A stretch of DNA of 7,227 nt from an uncultured Lachnospiraceae bacterium. Its GTDB lineage: Bacteria > Bacillota > Clostridia > Lachnospirales > Lachnospiraceae. Below the pieces are notes generated by a model that did not search any database, was not told the origin of the DNA, and saw nothing but the letters and a program-made list of their open reading frames with translations. The DNA is taken from the NCBI GenBank assembly GCA_947174725.1, contig CAMWKA010000089.1, positions 1 through 7,227 on the forward strand, written 5' to 3'. Of the stretch, positions 1-5,944 are shown piece after piece (the first letter of the stretch is position 1; every line of letters begins with the position of its first letter). A program made the translations under genes and the position numbers.

Positions 1-1
1 G

Positions 2-82
2 TTTTGTTCTCTAATAATAAAATATGTGGATTTTCCTATTGGAAAAAGGAAGTCGTTCGATGCCATATTCATTGGAGTGTAA
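2..82 (+). CDS. Possible 3' end of an upstream gene (frame uncertain)
   Basis: The first 111 bases stay open in two + strand frames. The frame starting at base 2 encodes about 26 residues (ending AIFIGV) and stops at 80-82. The frame starting at base 1 encodes 36 residues (ending KGKDGK) and stops at 109-111, two bases before the glycosyltransferase start. The first frame has the more ordinary composition (Ile, Phe, Lys, Gly, Val). The second is unusually rich in Trp, Cys and His, which suggests a shadow. Either would make the glycosyltransferase a downstream member of an operon continuing from outside the window. No family can be recognised from so short a fragment, and the stretch could also be non-coding. 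Confidence 0.25.
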   Translation, partial: FCSLIIKYVDFPIGKRKSFDAIFIGV

Positions 83-113
83 TTCGGACGAAAGGAAAGG
101 ATGGTAAATAAAT

Positions 114-932
114 ATGAATATAGTTTTAGCATCAGATGAAAACTATTTGCTGGCAGCAGAAACGTTGATCCGTTCCCTTGTCATTAATAATCATTGTGAA
201 TGTAGCATTTATCTGCTTTATGCTGATTTGAACCGGCAGCAGTTGGACTCTTTTGCCTCTGCCGTATGCAGATTATCAGATAGGCTGTCGTTGCAGTTTA
301 TTAAAATCAATGATAGCCTGTTTGAAAATGTTCCGGCCGTAGTTGGTCTTCCACGGACCACTTATTATCGTTTTTTGCTTCCGGAAGTTCTTCCGATTGA
401 TGTGGATAGGGCGCTGTATCTTGATTGCGATATTATTATCAATAAACCAATAGAAGCCTTTTATCATATGGATTTTAATGACAAGCTATTTGTGGTCTGT
501 GAAGATATCGGCGTTTCCGTGCAGCATAAATATGAATTTCTGACAATCTATGGAAGGATGAACAAACCTTTGTGCAATGGAAAATATTTTAATGCAGGGG
601 TGATGCTGTTTAACATGGAGCTTGCGCGTCAGATGATCGACATGAAAAAAGTAAAGAGTATGATTGATACATATCGTCCTTATATTTTCTTTATGGATCA
701 GGATATTTTAAATTTTCTGTACGGCCCTTATACACTATATGCAGATTATCGTTTATATAATCTGGGTGTAGGTTACTTGAAGGAAGAAGAGGCTGCTGAG
801 GCAGTGAAGGAAGCTGCCATTATCCACTATTACGGGCACCCGGATGTTAAGCCGTGGTTAGATCGGAAACGGGAAAACAGTTCGTCGTTTGCGACACGCT
901 TATGGTGGAATTATTTAGAAAAATCCCCCTAA
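114..932 (+). CDS. Glycosyltransferase family 8 protein (LgtC/RfaJ-like)
   Basis: This is a putative retaining sugar transferase that moves a hexose from a nucleotide sugar such as UDP-glucose or UDP-galactose onto a cell-surface glycan or lipid acceptor. The 272-residue protein is a single GT-A domain. The N-terminus MNIVLASDENYL is the usual first strand of the family. The metal-binding DxD is D104-C-D106 in YLDCDIIIN. YFNAGVMLFN (158-167) and DQDILN (195-200) are family motifs. The C-terminal H238 and K246-P-W in IIHYYGHPDVKPW correspond to the metal- and phosphate-binding His and Lys of LgtC. All expected catalytic residues are present. There is no signal peptide or membrane segment, so it probably acts at the cytoplasmic face of the membrane. 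The start is supported by a purine-rich GGATGG at 99-104, nine bases upstream. The stop codon lies inside the terminator stem. Donor and acceptor cannot be read from the sequence. Confidence 0.9.
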   Translation: MNIVLASDENYLLAAETLIRSLVINNHCECSIYLLYADLNRQQLDSFASAVCRLSDRLSLQFIKINDSLFENVPAVVGLPRTTYYRFLLPEVLPIDVDRALYLDCDIIINKPIEAFYHMDFNDKLFVVCEDIGVSVQHKYEFLTIYGRMNKPLCNGKYFNAGVMLFNMELARQMIDMKKVKSMIDTYRPYIFFMDQDILNFLYGPYTLYADYRLYNLGVGYLKEEEAAEAVKEAAIIHYYGHPDVKPWLDRKRENSSSFATRLWWNYLEKSP

Positions 933-964
933 GCAAATTGTCCTTTCCGCTTAAGGGGATTTTT
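919..964. terminator. Shared bidirectional terminator between convergent genes
   Basis: AAAAATCCCCCTAAGC (919-934) and GCTTAAGGGGATTTTT (949-964) form a 16-base stem around a 14-base loop. Read on the + strand there is one C/A mismatch and a TTTTTGTTATT tail. Read on the - strand the same position becomes a G-U wobble, so the stem is unbroken, with TTTTTCTAAAT following. The hairpin sits between the glycosyltransferase and trpB and overlaps the glycosyltransferase stop codon (930-932). It fits an intrinsic terminator working in both directions. Confidence 0.8.
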
Positions 965-983
965 GTTATTGAAAGCAGATTCC

Positions 984-2357
984 TTAATCGATCTTCGGAA
1001 GCATTTCCCTGTATTTCGCCAGTTCCTCATCTGTAGGAATATAGTCGTCCATCTGACCATCATGGAATTTTTCATATGCCACCATGTCAAAATAACCCGT
1101 ACCTGTAAGACCGAATAAAATGGTCTTCTCTTCACCGGTTTCCCTGCATTTTACAGCTTCGTCGATTGCTGCACGGATGGCATGGGAGCTCTCGGGTGCG
1201 GGCAGGATGCCTTCTACCCTTGCAAAATACTCTGCCGCCTCAAATACATCGGTCTGTTTTACGGAAATAGCTTCCATCAGTCCATCGTCATAGAGCTGGG
1301 ACAAAATGGAACTCATGCCGTGATAACGCAGACCGCCTGCATGGTTGGCGGAAGGAATGAAGTCGCTGCCAAGGGTGTACATCTTCGCAAGCGGGCAAAC
1401 CATACCCGTATCGCAGAAATCATAAGCATATGTGCCGCGGGTTAAGCTGGGACAGGAAGCCGGTTCTACGGCGATAAACCTATAATCTGCTTCCCCGCGA
1501 AGTTTTTCGCCCATAAAAGGAGCGATCAGACCGCCCAGATTGGAACCGCCGCCGGCGCAGCCGATGATCACATCCGGTTTGATGCCATATTTATCAAGGG
1601 CGGTTTTGGTTTCCAGACCGATGACGGACTGATGAAGCAGTACCTGATTGAGCACGCTTCCCAGAACATACCGATAGCCTTCGTTTGTTACGGCTTTCTC
1701 CACAGCTTCGGAGATAGCGCAGCCGAGGCTTCCGGTGGTGCCGGGATGTTCGGCAAGGATCTTTTTACCGACTTCCGTCTCCATGGAAGGGGAGGGTGTT
1801 ACGGAAGCGCCATAGGTACGCATAACTTCACGGCGGAAAGGTTTCTGTTCATAGGAACATTTTACCATATAAACCTTGCAGTCAAGTCCTAAATAAGAAC
1901 ACGCCATGGAAAGGGCTGTACCCCACTGTCCGGCGCCTGTTTCTGTCGTTACGCCCTTCAGACCCTGCTTCTTAGCATAATATGCCTGCGCAATAGCGGA
2001 ATTGAGTTTATGGCTGCCGCTTGTATTGTTACCTTCGAATTTGTAGTAGATCTTTGCGGGTGTTTTCAGCTTTTCTTCAAGACAATATGCCCGTACCAAA
2101 GGTGATGGGCGGTACATTTTATAAAAGTTTCTGATATCTTCCGGTATATCAAAATAAGCCGTGTCGTTATCCAATTCCTGCTTGACAAGCTCTTCACAGA
2201 AGACGCCTCCAAGTTCTTCAGCAGTCATGGGCTGATGTGTGCCGGGGTTCAGGAGCGGCGCAGGTTTGTTTTTCATGTCCGCGCGCAGGTTGTACCATGC
2301 CGTAGGCATCTCCTGTTCCTCAAGATAGATTTTGTAAGGGATTTTCTTTTCTGACAT
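984..2357 (-). CDS. trpB: TrpB2-type tryptophan synthase beta chain (PLP-dependent TrpB-like enzyme)
   Basis: This PLP enzyme joins indole and L-serine to make L-tryptophan in the cytoplasm. At 457 residues it is longer than the classic TrpB1 (about 400) and carries the TrpB2 N-terminal signature: WYNLRADM (21-28), then PLLNPGTHQP (34-43) and an extra insertion before the core. The PLP lysine is K117 in SGSHKLNS. The catalytic glutamate is E139 in TETGAGQWG. The phosphate loop is GGGSN (269-273). EGILPAPESSHA (382-393) and FGLTGTGYFD (415-424) complete the fold. A strong GGAGG (2369-2365) lies seven bases before the ATG. The gene is preceded by a tRNA-Trp T-box leader, so it is probably induced when tryptophan runs short. 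No trpA is visible. TrpB2 enzymes are often encoded away from trpA and may use free indole, so indole salvage is a reasonable inference. A related PLP activity such as serine deamination cannot be excluded, but the Trp-specific leader argues against it. Confidence 0.93.
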   Translation of the reverse strand: MSEKKIPYKIYLEEQEMPTAWYNLRADMKNKPAPLLNPGTHQPMTAEELGGVFCEELVKQELDNDTAYFDIPEDIRNFYKMYRPSPLVRAYCLEEKLKTPAKIYYKFEGNNTSGSHKLNSAIAQAYYAKKQGLKGVTTETGAGQWGTALSMACSYLGLDCKVYMVKCSYEQKPFRREVMRTYGASVTPSPSMETEVGKKILAEHPGTTGSLGCAISEAVEKAVTNEGYRYVLGSVLNQVLLHQSVIGLETKTALDKYGIKPDVIIGCAGGGSNLGGLIAPFMGEKLRGEADYRFIAVEPASCPSLTRGTYAYDFCDTGMVCPLAKMYTLGSDFIPSANHAGGLRYHGMSSILSQLYDDGLMEAISVKQTDVFEAAEYFARVEGILPAPESSHAIRAAIDEAVKCRETGEEKTILFGLTGTGYFDMVAYEKFHDGQMDDYIPTDEELAKYREMLPKID

Positions 2358-2415
2358 TTTTTTACCTCCATAATGTGACTGTTTTTTGGCTTTTCATGGT
2401 TTTCGGGACAGATGC

Positions 2416-2458
2416 AAAAAAACTCCTGTCCCAGATAGTATATCTGCTGGGACAGGAG
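2416..2458 (-). terminator. T-box-controlled intrinsic terminator upstream of trpB
   Basis: CTCCTGTCCCAG (2458-2447) and CTGGGACAGGAG (2434-2423) make a perfect 12-bp stem with a 12-base loop, followed by seven Ts (2422-2416). The 5' arm is shared with the antiterminator, so binding of uncharged tRNA-Trp should prevent this hairpin from forming and allow transcription to reach trpB about 60 bases downstream. Confidence 0.93.
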
Positions 2459-2656
2459 GTAATCATTGCGAAGAAATTCTTTTCACATTACTCCTGCGGT
2501 GCCACCCGGCTTGGCGTATCGTTATGGTACGCCCACTCATAAATCCTTGCCGCTTGTTTCCAGAAGTCCATTCAGTTTCATGTATTTGCTGCAATTCCAC
2601 CATCTGCGGCTCTCTGTAAAAAAGGGATGAAACCTACTTACTCTTCTTTAACGGTT
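2416..2656 (-). promoter_or_regulatory. Tryptophan-specific T-box riboswitch leader of trpB
   Basis: This leader senses uncharged tRNA-Trp. The base of stem I is GAAG (2646-2643) with CTTC (2566-2563), and above the specifier loop GTTTCA (2633-2628) pairs with TGAAAC (2580-2575). The 5' side of the loop carries AGUA (2642-2639) and the 3' side GAA followed by the specifier UGG (2570-2568) and a purine. UGG is the Trp codon. GGUG-type apical sequence follows AGAGAGCC. Stem III is GGCGTA (2533-2528) with TACGCC (2518-2513). The T-box sequence GGGTGGCACCGC is at 2507-2496; its UGGC pairs with the free tRNA acceptor end in this class. In the antiterminator, CAGGAG (2496-2491) and GGG (2507-2505) can pair with CTCCTG (2458-2453) and CCC (2451-2449), which are also the 5' arm of the terminator. 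The 5' limit is inferred from the promoter. Confidence 0.95.
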
Positions 2657-2662
2657 TAGCAT

Positions 2663-2691
2663 ATCATACACTTTTATTTTTGGGAAGTCAA
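2663..2691 (-). promoter_or_regulatory. Sigma-A-type promoter for the trpB T-box leader
   Basis: On the - strand a -35 box TTGACT (2691-2686) is followed by a 17-base spacer and a -10 box TATGAT (2668-2663). Each box matches the consensus at five of six positions and the spacing is optimal. Transcription should begin near 2656, a few bases before the stem I strand of the T-box. Confidence 0.85.
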
Positions 2692-2703
2692 GCAGTATTT
2701 TCC

Positions 2704-2732
2704 TTGCAATCCTCCCATGGATGATTTATCAT
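2704..2732 (+). promoter_or_regulatory. Candidate promoter for the lipoprotein gene
   Basis: TTGCAA (2704-2709), a 17-base spacer and TATCAT (2727-2732) give a moderate sigma-A match: four and five of six positions. Its -35 box lies only 12 bases from the divergent trpB -35 box. The surrounding stretch is AT-rich, so other -10 choices are possible. A leader of roughly 120 bases before the chosen start contains no hairpin that I could identify. Confidence 0.35.
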
Positions 2733-2863
2733 TAAATATTAGAAATATGCAATGTAAGATGTGACGGAATTAACAACATTGGAAGAAAAGAAGGATAACG
2801 AGGAAAAGGGAAGATATGATCAAAAGAGAAAAAACAGGAACGAAAATAGAAAAAGGTAAAAGA

Positions 2864-4039
2864 ATGAACCGATGGTTTCTGGCAGTTGGTATGATCATAT
2901 TATTATCCGGTTGTGGGACCGGGGCGGCTGATGATCCGGATGGGGCAACGGAGGACATGATGACGGTAAGCGGGGAAGACAGCATCGGGGGAGAAACGGT
3001 AAGTGGAGATGATATATCGGAGACGGAGGAGGCCGCAGTCGGGGAAGTGTCGACAGATCAGGGAGATGAAGAGGAAAGTTATGTAACATCAGACTTCCGG
3101 TATACTTCATGTAAGCCGTTCTGGGAGGACAGTGAACAGTATAGTGAGGTATTTGCAGATCTGCCACTGTATAGTTTTGAGGTTCCCAGAGAAGTCATTG
3201 TAGGTGATTATGATGAAAGATTTCCTGAAGAACTGCAGCAGCTTCTGGTATACCGATATGATAACATCAAAGAGGGGGACGATGCGTGGGAGGCGTATCA
3301 GGCTGATTATGAGGAAATTGCCGAAGGAACGGAACGATATACGGAACTATATGATGAAATAGTAGAACTAGAAGAGCTAAGCTATTACGGTGGGATCATA
3401 GTATCATTATGGGCAGTAGATATTGATTCGGATGGGGAAGATGAATGTATATCGAGAACGGCATATGGAACCGGAGTGATAATAGATATGGATGTTATAG
3501 ACTATGATAATGGATGGTATATAACTGCCGGGGGAGATTGCCGTGATGTCACTGGTGTTGAGAGTGTATTAGAATATGAAGGAACCTATTATCTGTTACT
3601 AGATTCCGTGCTGGTGTGTTATAATGATTCCGACTGGATGCAGGTGGGTATTAATCGGGAAATTACAGGCTATACCCCTCATGAAGTATATAGCAGGGAT
3701 GGGGATGATATGGATTATCTGTCAGCGGTTGACCTGGAGGTTCTGAGCCGTAATGGCACCGGTGAAAGATTAAATTTGAATTATTGGAACGTTGGTGGAC
3801 CCGTATACGATGCTGAGTATGTTTGGGAATGCGAATATGACGGAAAGATGTACCAGTATGCCATATCATATGAGCACAGCATGAAATGGTATCCATGGTG
3901 TGATGATGCTGTATTAACAATATTTGAAGAAAAAGAAGATGGCAGCATAGAGGCGGTCAAGGTATATTATCTTGCAAGCAATTATTATTTATTCTTTGAT
4001 GAAAAATCCGGGGCAACCGGGAGCTGGCATGTGAGATGA
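2864..4039 (+). CDS. Uncharacterised acidic lipoprotein
   Basis: I do not recognise the family. From the ATG at 2864 the product is 391 residues. It has a short signal peptide MNRWFLAVGMIILLSGC with lipobox LSGC and lipid-anchor Cys17, so it should sit on the outer face of the membrane. Residues 18-72 form a low-complexity acidic linker rich in Asp, Glu, Gly and Ser, with a repeated unit TVSGED (34-39) and TVSGDD (45-50). The rest (about 75-391) looks globular and is rich in Tyr, Trp and acidic residues. DIDSDGEDE (186-194) resembles a DxDxDG calcium loop of the EF-hand or FG-GAP type. A second ATG at 2816, with AAGGG five bases upstream, would add 16 mostly charged residues before the signal peptide; I prefer 2864 because its signal peptide has normal length and AAAGG lies upstream. 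ATA encodes 12 of 21 isoleucines, against 6 of 37 in prmA. It is divergent from trpB and 89 bases before prmA, with no terminator visible between them. Confidence 0.8.
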   Translation: MNRWFLAVGMIILLSGCGTGAADDPDGATEDMMTVSGEDSIGGETVSGDDISETEEAAVGEVSTDQGDEEESYVTSDFRYTSCKPFWEDSEQYSEVFADLPLYSFEVPREVIVGDYDERFPEELQQLLVYRYDNIKEGDDAWEAYQADYEEIAEGTERYTELYDEIVELEELSYYGGIIVSLWAVDIDSDGEDECISRTAYGTGVIIDMDVIDYDNGWYITAGGDCRDVTGVESVLEYEGTYYLLLDSVLVCYNDSDWMQVGINREITGYTPHEVYSRDGDDMDYLSAVDLEVLSRNGTGERLNLNYWNVGGPVYDAEYVWECEYDGKMYQYAISYEHSMKWYPWCDDAVLTIFEEKEDGSIEAVKVYYLASNYYLFFDEKSGATGSWHVR

Positions 4040-4128
4040 GGAGACTCAGAAGTAACAGACCGCATTGAATGAAGTAGACACTTGTGATAAAGTGAAAGTG
4101 ACATATCGTAATTTGGGGAAGATGAGCT

Positions 4129-5109
4129 ATGAAATGGAGCAGGTTAAGGATCAAAACAATTGCAGACGCGGAAGACGTTATCATATCCGCCCTGTATGAT
4201 ATCGGGCTGGAAGGGGCGCAGATAGAAGACAACGTGCCGTTGACGGCAAGAGAGAAGGAGCAGATGTTTGTGGACATCATGCCGGATGCTCCCGAAGATG
4301 ACGGTATTGCGTATCTCAGCTTTTATATAGAGCAGGAGGAGAACGAAAGCGAAAAAGAACACCAGGACAGGCTGGCTTCGATGGTGGAACAGGTAAAGCA
4401 GGAACTTGACGATATCAGGACTTATATGGAGATCGGAGATGGCAGTATCGCCATATCGGAGACGGAGGATAAGGACTGGATCAACAACTGGAAGGAATTT
4501 TTCCATCAATTCTATATTGATGATATTTTGGTGATTCCTTCCTGGGAAAAGATGGATGAGGCGGACAGTGGCAGGATGGTGCTGCATATCGATCCGGGGA
4601 CGGCGTTTGGTACAGGCATGCACGAGACGACGCAGCTTTGTATCAGACAGCTTCGCAGATTTGTTACATCACAGACCCGTATCCTTGATGTGGGGACGGG
4701 GAGCGGCATCCTGTCGATCCTTTCCCTGATGTTTGGAGCAAAAGAGGCGATTGGGACGGATCTGGATCCCTGCGCCATCAATGCGGTAGATGATAATAAA
4801 AAGAATAATGGAATCAAAGAGGAGCAGTTTCATCTTTTGATCGGCGATATTATAACGGATCAGAAGATACAGGACGCGGTCGGGTATGACAGTTATGATA
4901 TCGTTGTAGCAAACATTTTGGCGGATGTGCTTGTGCCATTGACGCCGGTCATTACACATCATTTAAAATCAGGCGGCGTTTATATTACTTCCGGTATTAT
5001 TGATGATAAGGAAGATGTCGTGCGGGAAGCTGTTACAGGGGCAGGATTGGACATTCTGGAGGTAACGTATCAGGGGGAATGGGTCTGCATCACTGCAAGG
5101 AAACCTTAA
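4129..5109 (+). CDS. prmA: Ribosomal protein L11 methyltransferase
   Basis: PrmA uses S-adenosylmethionine to trimethylate amino groups of ribosomal protein L11 (the N-terminus and lysines in the E. coli enzyme). The 326-residue protein has the two-part family layout. An N-terminal substrate-recognition domain (1 to about 110) begins MKWSRLRIKT. It is followed by the linker motif DWINNWKEFF (116-125) and a Rossmann methyltransferase domain. DPGTAFGTGMHETT (155-168), the SAM-binding LDVGTGSGIL (186-195), the acidic TDLDP (210-214) and the catalytic-region motif VANILADVL (260-268) are all intact. It is slightly longer than the E. coli protein, as is common in Firmicutes. The purine-rich GGGGAAGATGAG just upstream supports the start. 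The 89-base gap to the lipoprotein gene contains only weak promoter-like sequence (TTGAAT at 4065-4070, TAAAGT at 4088-4093, 17-base spacer). It is followed by rsmE after 32 bases, probably in one transcript. Confidence 0.96.
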   Translation: MKWSRLRIKTIADAEDVIISALYDIGLEGAQIEDNVPLTAREKEQMFVDIMPDAPEDDGIAYLSFYIEQEENESEKEHQDRLASMVEQVKQELDDIRTYMEIGDGSIAISETEDKDWINNWKEFFHQFYIDDILVIPSWEKMDEADSGRMVLHIDPGTAFGTGMHETTQLCIRQLRRFVTSQTRILDVGTGSGILSILSLMFGAKEAIGTDLDPCAINAVDDNKKNNGIKEEQFHLLIGDIITDQKIQDAVGYDSYDIVVANILADVLVPLTPVITHHLKSGGVYITSGIIDDKEDVVREAVTGAGLDILEVTYQGEWVCITARKP

Positions 5110-5141
5110 GGAAATGTTGATGAAAGGATGGAAGTGCCTAT

Positions 5142-5915
5142 ATGCAGCATTTTTTTGTGGAATCTTCCCAGATCGTTGGGAATGAGATCAGGATCACGGG
5201 CGAAGACGTGGGTCATATCAGAAGGGTTCTCCGCATGAAGGAGGGGGAAGAACTTTCTGTCGGAAATGGCATAGATGATACGGAATACCGATGCCAGATC
5301 GATCATTTTACGGATGACGAGGTGGTCTGTAAGATACGCTTTATCAAGGAAGAAGGCGTAGAGCTTCCGGCAAGGATCTATCTCTTTCAGGGACTTCCGA
5401 AATCTGATAAGATGGAGTTGATCGTACAGAAGGCGGTAGAGCTTGGTGTGTACGAGATCATTCCGGTGGCAACAAAGAGAGCGGTGGTAAAGCTGGATGA
5501 TAAAAAGGCAAAGAGTAAGATCGCGCGCTGGCAGGCGGTCAGTGAGGCTGCGGCAAAGCAGAGCAAGCGGGCTGTTGTTCCCCGTGTCCATGATCTGATG
5601 ACTATGCAGGAAGCGGTTGCCTATGCAAAAGGAATGGAGGCGAAAGCCATACCTTATGAACTTTCCAAAGGGATGGAGGCGACGCGTGAATGGCTTACTT
5701 TTGCTGCGGATACAGTATCCCCGGCGGAAGGCAATGTGACCAGTATTGCTATCTTTATTGGTCCGGAAGGCGGTTTTGAAGAAAGTGAGATCGAGCTTGC
5801 AAAAGAGGCCGGCATTACGCCCATATCTCTTGGCAGAAGGATTCTGCGTACAGAGACGGCGGGCCTGACGATCTTGTCGATTCTGATGTACCAACTGGAA
5901 ACGAAAGGCATATAA
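5142..5915 (+). CDS. rsmE: 16S rRNA (uracil1498-N3)-methyltransferase
   Basis: RsmE methylates N3 of U1498 in helix 44 of 16S rRNA, near the decoding site, in the assembled 30S subunit. The 257-residue protein, close to family length, has an N-terminal PUA-like RNA-binding domain (1 to about 70) with HIRRVLRMK (25-33), then a SPOUT methyltransferase domain with a trefoil knot. QGLPKSDKMELIVQKAVELGV (83-103), RWQAVSEAAAKQSKR (129-143), the SAM-site IGPEGGFEESE (206-216) and the knot motif LGRRILRTETA (230-240) are all present. GGAAG at 5130-5134, seven bases upstream, together with AAAGGATGG at 5123-5131 supports the start. It follows prmA by 32 bases. prmA-rsmE is a common pair in Firmicutes, linking protein and RNA modification of the ribosome. 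A long open frame on the opposite strand (5106-5951) is a shadow of this gene. Confidence 0.97.
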   Translation: MQHFFVESSQIVGNEIRITGEDVGHIRRVLRMKEGEELSVGNGIDDTEYRCQIDHFTDDEVVCKIRFIKEEGVELPARIYLFQGLPKSDKMELIVQKAVELGVYEIIPVATKRAVVKLDDKKAKSKIARWQAVSEAAAKQSKRAVVPRVHDLMTMQEAVAYAKGMEAKAIPYELSKGMEATREWLTFAADTVSPAEGNVTSIAIFIGPEGGFEESEIELAKEAGITPISLGRRILRTETAGLTILSILMYQLETKGI

Positions 5916-5944
5916 TAACAATATATTAGGAAGAATAGGAGAGT

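Noticed and set aside
854..1036. Short + strand open frame across the end of the glycosyltransferase and the terminator
   Set aside because: It overlaps two well supported genes in other frames and runs through the terminator hairpin. Its sequence shows no protein-like features.
2386..2619. + strand open frame of 77 codons in the T-box region
   Set aside because: It lies on the opposite strand of a structured T-box leader, whose paired elements explain the sequence.
4144..4623. Open frame of 159 codons on the - strand opposite prmA
   Set aside because: Shadow of prmA, with no ribosome binding site and no recognisable motif.
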